The notes under the pieces were generated by a model, which did no database searches, had not been told where the DNA came from, and saw only the letters and a program-made list of their open reading frames with translations. DNA of 64,000 bases, taken from the NCBI GenBank assembly GCA_018819105.1, contig JAHJQV010000052.1, positions 1 through 64,000 of the forward strand, in the 5' to 3' direction. The stretch's first letter is position 1. Each line of letters opens with the position of its first letter. Below, one piece after another: positions 26,973 through 37,050 of this stretch. The position numbers and the translations under genes are program-made. Source of the DNA: Gammaproteobacteria bacterium (lineage in GTDB: Bacteria; Pseudomonadota; Gammaproteobacteria; Xanthomonadales; Wenzhouxiangellaceae).

Positions 26973-29900
26973 TCCCTGTTCTTGCGCCAGTTGATCTGCA
27001 CGGCTGAGTCGCGCTGGCCTGATTCCAGGGTGACGTTCCAGTTGTCGCTGAATTCATAACGGGCGTTGGTGACGTTGCCGTTGTCGAACAGGCCGACGCC
27101 GTAGCTGACGAACAGGCGCGGGAACAGGTACAGGCCGAGGTTCAGTGCGCCTTCGCCGTTGCCGTGATCGAAGTTGCTGCCGGTGGCGATGTAGGCCAGA
27201 GCGCTTTCTTCGTTGCTGGCCGGGTTGGTGAACAGGCGGATGTCCGGCTGCTGGGCGCGCCCGGTGACCGCCACGCCGGCTTCGCTGACGGCCGGGTCAC
27301 CGAAGATGCGGCGTACGGCGTAGATGTCCAGCCGCGGGTTGTCGGCCGGGGCGTCGTTGTAGCTGACGCGGCTGTCGCGCAGAATCAGGGTCTGGCCATA
27401 GGCCTGCACCTTACCGTCGATCAGCGCGATGCTGCCGTTGGCCTGCGGCACTGGATGCCCCTCCCAGAGCAGATCCACCGCACCCTGCAGCCGGGTGCTG
27501 GCGACATCGGCCCTGACACGCACGTCATCGCCCAGCACCAGCTTGAGCTTGCCGTTGAGATCGATGCTGGGCTGCTGCGCAGGCGGCTGCTCGACACCGA
27601 CCACCACCACATCGGCCGATTCCCGCTGTTGCGTGGCAACCTGTTTTGGCGGTTGCAGCAAAGCCTGCGGTATCAGCAGTTCGCCATTGATGCGGTAACC
27701 ATCGGCTGCTGCACTCAGCTTGAGATCGGGGCTGACACGCAGCTGCAGCACCTGGCTGTCGGCCAGCTGCAGGTTTTCGCCCTGAATGGACAGCTCGGCA
27801 CTGCGTTGCAGTGGGGCCAGCCGGAACTGCATGCTGGCCTGGCCGTCACCGGCGCGCAGCCCGCCTTTGCCCTGAAACGGCTGCCCCGGCTGGCTTTGCC
27901 CCTGCAGGTTGATGTCGCGCAGCGCCAGCCCCACCGGCGCATAGACGATGCGGCCGTCGTGCAGATTCACATCCAGCGCAATCAAAGGCTGCGGCAGTGG
28001 GCCCTTGAACTGCGCATGCATGTTGAGGCTGCCGCCGAGTTCGTTCAGGGTCGGCACCAGGCTCTGCAGCAGACTCAGATCGGGCAGGCTGGTGTACAGA
28101 TCACCGCTCAGTTCGGGCTGCTCGCTGGCCAGCGGGCCGAACTGCCAGTCGGCTTTGATCTCACCTCTGTTCGGCTTGTTGTTCTGGCCTTCGTTCTGGC
28201 CATTCTTCTGGCCATTGCTCTGGTTAACCTGGTGCAGACGCAGCAGCAGATCGCCGGTGATGGTATCGTCCACCAGCTGCAGTCGGGCCTCGCCCTGCTG
28301 CATGTCGACACCGGCTTCGCTATCCCCATCCAGTGACAGGCGTCCGGGCGTCAGCACCACATTGGCGGCAAGCTGCTCCAGTGCATCGGCCAGCGCCAGT
28401 TCGATGTGTCCGGACAGATGCTGATCACTGCTCACGGCTGCGCCGGTCATGCGTGTGAGCAGCGCCACCGGCAGCCGTTCAATGTCCACGCTGGCCTGCA
28501 GCCGGCCGCTGCGCTCGCCCGCCGTGGCAGCACCTGCAGCGTGCTGATCAGGGCGCGCCAGCGTTTGCGTGGCGGCGAAACACAAGGCGGAACCGGCGAC
28601 CTCTTCACTGCCGCGAAGACAGGTCTGCTGCAGCGTGAGTGCGCCATCAATCAGGCTGAATGCTTCGGGGCCGGACTGCCGCCATACGCCCAGCTGACGG
28701 TCTTCCAGCTGTGTCTCCAGCAGTTCACCGCGCCAGGCAAAGCCGGGCTGCCAGGGGGCAAAGCCTGTGTCACCCTGACTGGCGCCATGCAGTGTCAGCT
28801 GCATGCGGGTACCGGCACGACCGGCGGCCAGCTGCAGGCGCTGGCCGGCCGCATCGCTGACCAGGTTTGCGCTGGCCTGACGCAGCAGCTTGTTGCTGCC
28901 ATTGCTGAGCTGCTGCAGGCTGACATCGACATTGCCCAGCAGACCGGTCTCGGCCAGGCGCAGATCGGCTTGCATGGACAGTGTTTCCAGATAACGCTGC
29001 TGCCAGCCCAGATCGCTGCCTTCCAGCTGCAGCTGCAACTGGCCGCGATCCAGCCGCAGGCTGCTGCCGGGCAGCGCCTGCATGCTGATGCTGGCCTGCA
29101 CATTGCCGGCCGCCGCCGCATACAGCTGCCCGGCCGACGGGATGTCCAGCTCAACCAGCAGTTGCTGATCATCACCACGCAGACTCAGGCTGGCAGCGCC
29201 GGATTCCAGCTTCAGACCGTCGCTGACAAATCGCTGATCGGCATAGCGCAAGCTGCCCGATCCGCTGATCGGCTGACCGCGCAGGCTGCCGCTGAGCTGG
29301 TCGATCTGCACGCTTGCCGCCGGCGCACTGAAATCGGCAGCGGCGCTCGCCTGCACTGAGCCGCTGGCCGAAATGTCGCCGGGATAGGCACCCCAGAACT
29401 GTCCCGGATCAATGCCATCAAGCTGATAGTCCAGTTGTGCCTGCAGGGCCTCACCCCATGTGGCGCTGCCGCTCAGGCGTGCCTGTCCACCCAGGGTTTG
29501 CATGAGCAACTGCTGCAGCTGCAGCGATTGCTGCTGCAACACGCTGGCCTGCAGTTGCAGCTGCATTGGCGGAATGGTGCTGCCGGCGAGATCGCTGTCG
29601 ATGTTCAGTTGCAGGTTCTGCAGGCTGCCGCTGGCCTGCAGCACACCCTCACTGCTGCGCCAGTCGGCACGCTCTGCGCTACCAGGCGGCCAGTCCAGCG
29701 CCTGCCAGTTCAGCTTGCCGCTGAGACGCTCATCGAGCAATCCATAGCTGGCCTCGCCACGCAACTGCCAGGGCAGACCGGCCGCCTGCAGCAACAGATC
29801 CTGTAGCAGCAGTTGCTGCTCAGCCAGGCGCAGGTTCACGCCACCACTGACCGGTGGCAGCTCATTGGGCAGGTCGGCGTCAGCGAGCATGTCAGCCAGG

Positions 29901-31069
29901 TGCAGCTGGCTGAGTTGCAGCCGCAGCTCACCCTGCTGCATGGGCGGGGCAAGCTGATAGCTGCCCTGCGCCTGCACGCTACCCTGCAGCAGGTCACCCT
30001 GCAGTGTCTGCAGGGCAAGCTGCTGTCCATCACCGCGCAGCTGCAGCTGCCAGTCACCGGCCAGTTGTGACGGCTGCTGCAAGGCACTGCGCAGGCTAAG
30101 CTGGTAATCGTCCGCTCTGCCGCTGCTGCTGAGTTCGACATCACGCACGGCCACCATGGGCGCATCGCTTGCGTCACCGGCCGACGGCAACGGCCATTGC
30201 AATGCCTCACTGCTGGTCAATTGCAGTTCCCAGCGTGGTTGCTGCATGAGCTGGTACAACTGCACATCGGCGCGCAGCGGGAGGCCATCGCGGCCTTGCA
30301 GGCTGAGCGACAGCGCATCCAGGTCGCCCTCGCTGTGCATCTCAAAGGCCGCCTGCTTGAGCGCTGGCAGCAATTGTTTGCCCACATCCTGCAGGCTCAT
30401 CTGTACATCGTGGGTGTAGGGCGGCTGCAGCGCGGCAGTGCCGCGCAACGTCAGTTCGGCGGCATAGGCCTGTGCCTGCAGGCGCGACACCGTCAGACTG
30501 TCAGCATAAGCGAATTCTGCCTGCAGCTGGACCAGTTGCAGTGGCTGCGCCGATGCCGGTTGATCCGGCAAGCGCAGGCTGAGCTGGCGCAGACGCAGAT
30601 CGCGCACCGTAATGGCCAGCGGACTGCGCAGGTCCGGCAGCGTTTCCGGCGGTGGTTCGTCGCTGGGCAGCACGCTGACCTTTACACCATCAAGGTACAG
30701 CCGCTGGATGATCAGACGTGGCGTTGGCAGCAGTCTGAGTTTTGCCTGCAGCTCGATCTGCTCAATACTGGTGCTGCTGGCAGCATTGCTGAACACCACC
30801 CCGGACAGCCGCAGGCCCTGGCCGATGTTGCCGCTGTTGCGCTTTATCTGCAGTGCCGGCTGCAGCGTGCGCTGGGCCTGATCGAGCACGAAACCGGCAC
30901 CGCTGGCGGTGTGCAGCAGCCACCAGCGCCCACCCAGCAGCAATGCCAGCAGCAACAGCAGCAATGCCAGCAGCGACCAGCCCAGCCAGCGCAGCCAGCC
31001 TGGCTTGCCGCCTGTGCGCTGAGTCGCCTTGTCAGTGTTTGCGTCTGTGGTATGGCTTGTCATGGTCAT
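26969..31069 (-). CDS. tamB: Translocation and assembly module inner-membrane component TamB
   Basis: The start at 31069 overlaps the tamA stop as ATGA; the longer upstream frame lies inside tamA. The 1366-residue protein has one N-terminal membrane anchor (LGWSLLALLLLLLALLL, about residues 30-48). A very long Leu/Gln-rich repetitive beta region follows, ending in the conserved DUF490 domain (NARYEFSDNWNVTLESGQRDS near the C-terminus). TamB-type proteins form a periplasmic groove linking the inner membrane to TamA and help outer-membrane protein assembly and phospholipid transport. The gene is intact. Its last 221 bp are duplicated at 24526-24739, so its 3' end marks an insertion hot spot. 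Confidence 0.94.
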   Translation of the reverse strand: MTMTSHTTDANTDKATQRTGGKPGWLRWLGWSLLALLLLLLALLLGGRWWLLHTASGAGFVLDQAQRTLQPALQIKRNSGNIGQGLRLSGVVFSNAASSTSIEQIELQAKLRLLPTPRLIIQRLYLDGVKVSVLPSDEPPPETLPDLRSPLAITVRDLRLRQLSLRLPDQPASAQPLQLVQLQAEFAYADSLTVSRLQAQAYAAELTLRGTAALQPPYTHDVQMSLQDVGKQLLPALKQAAFEMHSEGDLDALSLSLQGRDGLPLRADVQLYQLMQQPRWELQLTSSEALQWPLPSAGDASDAPMVAVRDVELSSSGRADDYQLSLRSALQQPSQLAGDWQLQLRGDGQQLALQTLQGDLLQGSVQAQGSYQLAPPMQQGELRLQLSQLHLADMLADADLPNELPPVSGGVNLRLAEQQLLLQDLLLQAAGLPWQLRGEASYGLLDERLSGKLNWQALDWPPGSAERADWRSSEGVLQASGSLQNLQLNIDSDLAGSTIPPMQLQLQASVLQQQSLQLQQLLMQTLGGQARLSGSATWGEALQAQLDYQLDGIDPGQFWGAYPGDISASGSVQASAAADFSAPAASVQIDQLSGSLRGQPISGSGSLRYADQRFVSDGLKLESGAASLSLRGDDQQLLVELDIPSAGQLYAAAAGNVQASISMQALPGSSLRLDRGQLQLQLEGSDLGWQQRYLETLSMQADLRLAETGLLGNVDVSLQQLSNGSNKLLRQASANLVSDAAGQRLQLAAGRAGTRMQLTLHGASQGDTGFAPWQPGFAWRGELLETQLEDRQLGVWRQSGPEAFSLIDGALTLQQTCLRGSEEVAGSALCFAATQTLARPDQHAAGAATAGERSGRLQASVDIERLPVALLTRMTGAAVSSDQHLSGHIELALADALEQLAANVVLTPGRLSLDGDSEAGVDMQQGEARLQLVDDTITGDLLLRLHQVNQSNGQKNGQNEGQNNKPNRGEIKADWQFGPLASEQPELSGDLYTSLPDLSLLQSLVPTLNELGGSLNMHAQFKGPLPQPLIALDVNLHDGRIVYAPVGLALRDINLQGQSQPGQPFQGKGGLRAGDGQASMQFRLAPLQRSAELSIQGENLQLADSQVLQLRVSPDLKLSAAADGYRINGELLIPQALLQPPKQVATQQRESADVVVVGVEQPPAQQPSIDLNGKLKLVLGDDVRVRADVASTRLQGAVDLLWEGHPVPQANGSIALIDGKVQAYGQTLILRDSRVSYNDAPADNPRLDIYAVRRIFGDPAVSEAGVAVTGRAQQPDIRLFTNPASNEESALAYIATGSNFDHGNGEGALNLGLYLFPRLFVSYGVGLFDNGNVTNARYEFSDNWNVTLESGQRDSAVQINWRKNRD

Positions 31070-33072
31070 TGCACACCGGACAGATAGGGAAGAGATCCAA
31101 ATGTAACCAGCGGCGTGCCGATGGTCAGATGGATACGCAGGGCATTGTCTCCGGTATCCAGCTGCCGTGCCAGATCCAGCCGGATTGGTCCGACCGCAGT
31201 ATAAAACCTGGCGCCCAGACCGGCGCTCCACTGCAGCTTGGGGCGGGTGAAATCGTTGAAGGCGTTGCCGGTGTCGGAGAACACCGCCACAGACCAGTCC
31301 TGACTGATGCGGTGTTCGTATTCCAGCGAGCCGGTCAACAGATGGTTGGAGCCATTGCGGTTGTTGCTCAGTGATTGATAGCCGTAGCCACGCACACTGC
31401 GATCGCCACCGGCCTGGAAGCGAAACCGTTCCGGCAGCTGGGTGAGGGAAAAATCCAGCGTGTCGCCATCCTGCTCCAGCAGCAGATTGTCCACCTTGGC
31501 TTCGGTGTAGCCAAATTCGGCAGACATGATCAGCTTGCCATTTTCATGCAGTTTTCGCTGATAATTCAGGCCCATGTAGCTTTGCAGGAAGCTGATGTCC
31601 GACAGCACCCCGTCAACTGCACCGATCACCCGCCACAGCGCATTGGTGCCCTCAATGTTGAAGCCCTGTCCGGTGATTTTCTGCAGCTGCCAGGAAAAAC
31701 CGGCATGCAGCACCTGCTGATCCTGGTTCAGCAGCGGCAGCAATTCGGGGTTGTCCTGCAGCAGCAGCAATTGTCTGCTGTCCGGACGCGGCTCGTCGGT
31801 GTTGAACGATTCGTTGAGAAAGCCAACAAACAGTCGCCGCTGCAGGGACCAGCCATCCCATGGCTGCGATTGACGTATGAAGCCACTGTTGACGAGCTGA
31901 TTGAAACGGTTGCCGTCGATTTCCGGGAATACCTCTTCGCCGGTGGCAGTGTCGATGAACTCGAAATCATCGTCCTTGCGCTGCGCGCTGGCGCTGGCAA
32001 ACCAGAACTCGCCCGGATCATCGCCGATTGGCCGCAGGTATTCGGCCTGGGCAAAAAACTCCATGTCGGTGGCCTGCACCCCGAAGCCCAGCGATAGCGT
32101 ATCGCCACGCCGATTGAGGCGGTGGATGTCCCAGCCACTGGTCAGACGCGGACCGGTGTCGGTACCCAATCCGGCACCGACGGTGTAGGTGTTTTTCGGC
32201 CTGGCCTGCAATTGCAGGGTCAGATCAATGCGCGGTGGCTCGGCTTCGGGGCTGAGCCGCTCGATGATGTCGATGCGATCGAAATACCCGCTCGCGGCAA
32301 GGTTGCTGCGCCAGTCCTCCAGCAGTTCGGCGTGGTAAAAATCACCGGCCTGAAACGGCTGCAGGCGGCGCATGGTGTCGTCACGAATGATGCCGGACTC
32401 GTCGCTGACGCTGCCGAACACGGCGCGTGCACCGGTGTCCAGCTGCAGACTGATGTTGGCGCTGTGGATGCCCGGATCCACCTCGATTCTGGCCTGCAGC
32501 AGGCGTGCGGCGATGTAGCCGCGCTGGCGTGCACGCTGCAGCAGATCCTGTTTTGCCTGCTCGTATTGCTGTTGCAGCAGAATGCTGCCGGTCGGCAGCG
32601 GCCAGTTTTTGCGCCACTCACGAAAAACCCGGTCGTCGGCCCCGGCACCGAGCAGGGTGATGTCGAGCTGGTTTACCTTGATCGGCACCCCCGGTTCCAC
32701 AGTAATCTGCAGTCGCCATTCTGGCTTGCTGCCGGCAATCCTCACACTTACTCGCGGGTTGTAGTAACCATAGGGCTTCAGCGCCTCGGCGCACTCTTCG
32801 ATGATCGCCGGGCGGGCCCGGCGCAGTCGCAGCCGGGTGAGCGATTCGGCGCTTTGCAGCGCCAGCAGGATCGGTGCCGCCGCGATGTTGTCTCTGGCGG
32901 CACCATCGATGCCGTCGATCTCCAGTGTCAGGGATGCCGCCGTCGACGGCAATTGCCACAACAGCATGAGCACCAGCAGCCAGCCAGCTGCGAGCTTGCC
33001 ACGCTGGCCTGACCGGTCTGGCTGGTCTTGCTGGTCTGGCGATGACGGTTTGTCTGCTGCCTGCATGAGCAT
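31066..33072 (-). CDS. tamA: Omp85-family outer-membrane protein TamA
   Basis: The 668-residue protein has a signal segment (LAAGWLLVLMLLWQLPSTAASLTLEI). POTRA-type domains follow at about residues 45-280 (YGYYNPRVSVRI, GVPIKVNQLDITLLG). The C-terminal beta-barrel shows Omp85 features, including GGDRSVRGYGYQS (the VRGY lid-loop motif) and a terminal stretch of barrel strands. It pairs with TamB, encoded directly downstream with a 4-bp overlap. The first Met (33072) is used; Met3 is an alternative. Confidence 0.93.
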   Translation of the reverse strand: MLMQAADKPSSPDQQDQPDRSGQRGKLAAGWLLVLMLLWQLPSTAASLTLEIDGIDGAARDNIAAAPILLALQSAESLTRLRLRRARPAIIEECAEALKPYGYYNPRVSVRIAGSKPEWRLQITVEPGVPIKVNQLDITLLGAGADDRVFREWRKNWPLPTGSILLQQQYEQAKQDLLQRARQRGYIAARLLQARIEVDPGIHSANISLQLDTGARAVFGSVSDESGIIRDDTMRRLQPFQAGDFYHAELLEDWRSNLAASGYFDRIDIIERLSPEAEPPRIDLTLQLQARPKNTYTVGAGLGTDTGPRLTSGWDIHRLNRRGDTLSLGFGVQATDMEFFAQAEYLRPIGDDPGEFWFASASAQRKDDDFEFIDTATGEEVFPEIDGNRFNQLVNSGFIRQSQPWDGWSLQRRLFVGFLNESFNTDEPRPDSRQLLLLQDNPELLPLLNQDQQVLHAGFSWQLQKITGQGFNIEGTNALWRVIGAVDGVLSDISFLQSYMGLNYQRKLHENGKLIMSAEFGYTEAKVDNLLLEQDGDTLDFSLTQLPERFRFQAGGDRSVRGYGYQSLSNNRNGSNHLLTGSLEYEHRISQDWSVAVFSDTGNAFNDFTRPKLQWSAGLGARFYTAVGPIRLDLARQLDTGDNALRIHLTIGTPLVTFGSLPYLSGVQ

Positions 33073-33156
33073 GGTTTGCCTGATCTGAACTGATTGCCGG
33101 ACTGCTGCACTGCAGGCTCCGACACAGAGCCACCCTGTTGTTGTGTCAGCGAAAGT

Positions 33157-34014
33157 TCAAGTGGACTGCAACAAGTCCAGCTTGTTCCGGTAATGTCGAC
33201 TCAGCTTGATCTGCTTGCCGCAGTCCATGGTGAGCATGTACTCGCCGTTCTGATAGGGTATCAGGCTTTGTATCGCCTGAATGTTGACCATGGTGGAGCG
33301 ATGCACACGCTGTAGTATGGTCGGATCGGCCTTGCTCTCGATGCTTTTCATGGTTGCCCGCACCACATGCGTGGTGTCTTTGGTCTGCAGGCACATGTAA
33401 TCACCGGCGGCCTCGATCCAGCGGATGTCGGCCTGCTTGATGCGTAGCGTCTTGTGACCATCCTTGAACACCATGCGCTCGGCGGGCAGCAGCCGGTGCA
33501 GCGCAGCCAGTTCCTCGATGGTCTGCTCGTCGCTGCGATCTTCCTGCAGATGCTGCTGCTGCAGATGCTGCAGCAGCTTCTGCAGTTGCTGGTGCTGATG
33601 CAGCTTGTCGCGCTGTTGCAACTGCCCGCGCACGCGCTGCAGCGATTGCGTCAGGCGCTCGTCATCCACCGGTTTAAGCAGATAATCCAGGGCCTGTTCG
33701 GCAAAAGCCCGCACCGCATAATCGTCGTAGGCGGTGATGAACACCACCAGCGGCAGTTCTGTGGCGGCGTTCTGGGCATGCTTCTGCTGCAGTTTCTGCA
33801 CCAGTTGCAGACCGGTCATGCCGGGCATCTGGATGTCCAGAAACAGCACATCCGGTTGCAGTTGCTCGATGCGCTGCAGGGCATCACGACCGTTGCCGGC
33901 TTCGCCCACCACTTCGATGTCGCCAAGCTGCTGCAGGCGCAGGCGCAGGCCCTGCCGGGCCAGCGGCTCGTCGTCGACGATCATCACACGGATGTTGGTC
34001 TGGGCCTGATTCAT
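33157..34014 (-). CDS. LytTR-family response regulator
   Basis: The start at 34014 (MNQAQTNIRVMIVDDEP) is preferred to an upstream GTG. The receiver domain spans residues 1-120, with acidic pocket DDE, phosphoacceptor Asp in VLFLDIQMPG and conserved Lys in YLLKPVDDERL. A Gln/His-rich helical linker follows. A LytTR DNA-binding domain lies at about residues 180-285 (RWIEAAGDYMCLQTKDTTHVV, quoted in two parts in the family as RWIEAAGDYM and VHRSTMVNI). It forms a two-component pair with the kinase gene 25 bp upstream. Such LytSR/AlgZR-like pairs control envelope, polysaccharide or biofilm genes; targets here are unknown. Confidence 0.92.
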   Translation of the reverse strand: MNQAQTNIRVMIVDDEPLARQGLRLRLQQLGDIEVVGEAGNGRDALQRIEQLQPDVLFLDIQMPGMTGLQLVQKLQQKHAQNAATELPLVVFITAYDDYAVRAFAEQALDYLLKPVDDERLTQSLQRVRGQLQQRDKLHQHQQLQKLLQHLQQQHLQEDRSDEQTIEELAALHRLLPAERMVFKDGHKTLRIKQADIRWIEAAGDYMCLQTKDTTHVVRATMKSIESKADPTILQRVHRSTMVNIQAIQSLIPYQNGEYMLTMDCGKQIKLSRHYRNKLDLLQST

Positions 34015-34039
34015 GATCCGGGTATCGCGGTGTTGCACA

Positions 34040-35128
34040 TCAGTTTTCTGCCAGTGTCTGGTAGGGCATCTGCAGGTTCACCTGCACGCCTCCGGCGGCA
34101 ATGTCGTCGATGCGCACCGATTGCCGGTTGCCATACAGTGCCTGCAGTCTGGCGCGGATGTTTTCCAGTCCCAGACCGGTGCCGGACACCGTGGTCAACT
34201 GCTGTGATGTGGCGTCCAGTCCCGGCCCGTCATCGCGGATGGCGATGTTCAGGGCGTCGCCATCCAGACTCACGGCGATGCGGATGTGGCCGCCCTCTTC
34301 ACTGGGCGCAATGGCGTATTTGATGGCGTTTTCGATGATTGGTTGCAGCAGCAGGCTGGGCACGCGCGCGCTGTAGGCTTTGGCATCGACCGCCCAGTCG
34401 ATGCTGAGCCGATCACCAAAGCGAATCTGCTCGACTTCCAGGTATTCATGGATGGCCTGCAGCTCCTCGCGCAATGTCACCATCTGCATGGGTTCCATTT
34501 CCAGACTGCGACGCAGGAAATGCGACAGCTTGACCACCATGCGATTGGCCTTGTCGTTCTCGCCGGCAAGGATCAGCGTGGACACCGCATTCAGTGTGTT
34601 GAACAGAAAGTGCGGATTGAGCTGGTAACGCAGCATCTTCAGTTGTGCCGTCTGTGCGGTGGTGGTGGCTTCCAGCAGCTGCGCGCGCTGCTGCTCCACC
34701 TTGCGGTAGTACTTGATACCGAAATACAGCGCCGACCAGGCCAGCAGCACATACAGCGACAAGGTGTACTGGCGAAACACTTCCCACCAGGCGTTGATCT
34801 GCCAGTCGCTGGGATACAGATTCAGGTAGGCCAGCGCGCGGCTGGCTTCGAACACCACGGCAAACAGCAGCGAGGTGATCACCGCCACGGTAAACATCTG
34901 CAACGGCGGCCGGTTCCAGATGCGCAGGTAGATCTGCCGCATGATCAGGGTGAGGAAAAATCCGGTCAACGCATACACCACACTGGGCACGATGTAGATC
35001 GGTGAGCGGTCGTAGGTGAATCCCTGCAGGAAGTTCATCAGCGCATACGCCACCCAGCCATTGATCTGCAGCAGCCAGAACAGCCGCCGCCGATGCTGCA
35101 TCAGGTCTCTGAGTATCATTCCGCTCAT
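34040..35128 (-). CDS. LytS/AlgZ-type sensor histidine kinase
   Basis: The 362-residue protein has four hydrophobic spans in the first 150 residues. A His_kinase domain follows (LRYQLNPHFLFNTLNAVSTL; the His of NPHFLFN is the phosphorylation site), then a HATPase domain (LLLQPIIENAIKYAI, IRDDGPGLD, GTGLGLENIRARL). The start overlaps the antiporter stop as ATGA, and the response-regulator gene follows. There is no large extracytoplasmic sensor domain, so the signal is probably membrane-borne. Coupling to the antiporter gene hints at sensing ion or pH stress; that is inference. Confidence 0.92.
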   Translation of the reverse strand: MSGMILRDLMQHRRRLFWLLQINGWVAYALMNFLQGFTYDRSPIYIVPSVVYALTGFFLTLIMRQIYLRIWNRPPLQMFTVAVITSLLFAVVFEASRALAYLNLYPSDWQINAWWEVFRQYTLSLYVLLAWSALYFGIKYYRKVEQQRAQLLEATTTAQTAQLKMLRYQLNPHFLFNTLNAVSTLILAGENDKANRMVVKLSHFLRRSLEMEPMQMVTLREELQAIHEYLEVEQIRFGDRLSIDWAVDAKAYSARVPSLLLQPIIENAIKYAIAPSEEGGHIRIAVSLDGDALNIAIRDDGPGLDATSQQLTTVSGTGLGLENIRARLQALYGNRQSVRIDDIAAGGVQVNLQMPYQTLAEN

Positions 35129-37050
35129 GCTGTCTGTTCCGTGTCTGCAGCAGTGCTGCCGTCTCCGTCTGCGGTCTGCGCCGGCACTTCACTGCGACCA
35201 TCCGCTGCCGCTGTTGTCGCATCATCGTCGCCGGCGGTTGCGGCCTGTGCGCTAGCGGCTTTGCGCGGCGCGAAATACAGCACCTTGTTGCCCGGCGTGA
35301 TGGCCAGCGGCTGTTCCGGTGACTGCAGACGCAACTTGCCCTTGTCGGTGATCACGCCCAGCAGCATGATAGTCCCGGCGTCGCGTTCCAGCTGCTCCAG
35401 GTTGTAGTTCTCGCTGATGCGCGTGGTCTGGATGGTCCAGCCCTCTGCCAGCAGGGCATTGAGGTGCTCGATGGAAGCATCGGCCTGCCAGGCGATCAGC
35501 CCCCGCGAGCGCCGCAACAGGCGGCGATGTTCTTTGCTGGCGGCCTCGCTGTCGGGCAATTGAAACACATTGTGCTGACCGAATTCCGACGCCAGCGCCT
35601 TGCACACCAGGGCATTGTAGAAATGGTTTGGCGAGGCGCACAGCAGGGCATTGAGATGGTGCACCGAGACCCAGTCCTTGGCGTGCTCGGACAACAGCTC
35701 GCCATAGTAGAAATCGATGCCGGACTGGCGCGCCGGTTTGAGCCTGAACCAGGAGCCGTCCACCAGCTTGACGTTGAGCATGGCGCGCTGCAGCGCCTGG
35801 CACAGGGCGATGCTGAACGCCGAGGCGCCGATCACCAGCAGACCGCCTTCCGACGGTGATGCCAGCCCCAGCTTGCGGGCCAGCGGCCCGGCAGTAAGGC
35901 CATGTGCGATCACGGTGACCAGAATGACCCCGAAGGTCACCGGCAGCAGCAGTTCGGCATCGGGGTAGCCGGCTGCCACCAGCCCCGGCCCGAACAGACC
36001 GGCGGTGGCGGCGGCGACGATGCCGCGAGGTGCAATCCAGCCCAGCAGCATGCGGTTTTCCCGCTGCATGCCGGAACCGATGGTGGCAATCCAGATGGTC
36101 AGTGGCCGCACCAGCAGCAAAAACACTGCGATCAGCAGACCGGCGCGCCAGTCCAGTCGCTGCAGATCGCTCCATTGCAGCGAGGCGGTCAGCACGATGA
36201 ACAGCGCCGACACCAGCACGATGGTGATGGACTCCTTGAAGCGTTGCAGATCGGCGATTTCACCCAGCTTCATGTTGCCGATCACCACGCCCATCAGGGT
36301 GACCGTCAACAGCCCGGCCTCGTGCTGGAACAGATTGCTGATCTCGAACACCAGCAGCACCACCGCCAGCAGCAATGGCGACTTCAGATGCTCGGGCACG
36401 CCGCCACGCGAGAACCAGCGTCCGGCCAGCCAGCCGCCCACGCCACCGAACAGCAGCGCCGCCAGAACCGCCTTGCCCAGGTCGGCGAACACGTCCAGCA
36501 GGGTGTTGTCCAGCGATGCATACTGAAAATACTGGTAGGACAGCACCGCCAGCAGCACCGCGACCGGATCGTTGACGATGCCTTCCCACTTGAGCAGCGA
36601 TGAGCTGTCCTGATTCAGCTTGGCATGGCGCAGCAGCGGCATGATCACGGTCGGCCCGGTGACCACCAGAATGGCGCCCAGCACAATGCTCACCGGCCAG
36701 CTCAGGCCGCCGACATAGTGACTTGCCAGTGCCCCCAGCAACCAGGCCAGCGGCGGCCCCACGATGACCAGCCGGCCGATGTGGTTGCCGACCCGTTTGA
36801 GCTCACGCAGTTCCAGCACCAGACCGCCTTCGAACAGCACCACGGCCACACCCAGGCCGATCATGTGGCGAAATCCCTCGCTGTCGGCGTTGATGTTCAG
36901 GCCCAGATCCCAGATGCCAGCCACCGGCCCCAGCACCAGGCCGGTGAATATCAGCACGATGATGGCCGGAATACCGATGCGCCAGGCCAGCCACTGGGAC
37001 AGCAACCCGGTGACAATGACCACCATCACGGCAATGCCGATGTTATCCAT
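35125..37050 (-). CDS. CPA1-type Na+/H+ (or K+/H+) antiporter with TrkA-N domain
   Basis: The start at 37050 (MDNIGIAVMVVIVTGLL) is chosen because the upstream frame lies inside hemH. About twelve membrane spans fill residues 1-400, with the exchanger core (GVAVVLFEGGLVLEL, VVTGPTVIMPLL, NDPVAVLLA). The ND of NDPVAV is the usual ion-binding pair. The C-terminal part (about 400-600) has a TrkA-N/RCK-like Rossmann segment (GGLLVIGASAFSIALCQALQ) and a TrkA-C-like end. An acidic, Ala/Thr-rich tail closes the protein. It overlaps hemH by 8 bp upstream and the histidine-kinase gene by 4 bp downstream, so all are probably co-transcribed. Confidence 0.92.
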   Translation of the reverse strand: MDNIGIAVMVVIVTGLLSQWLAWRIGIPAIIVLIFTGLVLGPVAGIWDLGLNINADSEGFRHMIGLGVAVVLFEGGLVLELRELKRVGNHIGRLVIVGPPLAWLLGALASHYVGGLSWPVSIVLGAILVVTGPTVIMPLLRHAKLNQDSSSLLKWEGIVNDPVAVLLAVLSYQYFQYASLDNTLLDVFADLGKAVLAALLFGGVGGWLAGRWFSRGGVPEHLKSPLLLAVVLLVFEISNLFQHEAGLLTVTLMGVVIGNMKLGEIADLQRFKESITIVLVSALFIVLTASLQWSDLQRLDWRAGLLIAVFLLLVRPLTIWIATIGSGMQRENRMLLGWIAPRGIVAAATAGLFGPGLVAAGYPDAELLLPVTFGVILVTVIAHGLTAGPLARKLGLASPSEGGLLVIGASAFSIALCQALQRAMLNVKLVDGSWFRLKPARQSGIDFYYGELLSEHAKDWVSVHHLNALLCASPNHFYNALVCKALASEFGQHNVFQLPDSEAASKEHRRLLRRSRGLIAWQADASIEHLNALLAEGWTIQTTRISENYNLEQLERDAGTIMLLGVITDKGKLRLQSPEQPLAITPGNKVLYFAPRKAASAQAATAGDDDATTAAADGRSEVPAQTADGDGSTAADTEQTA

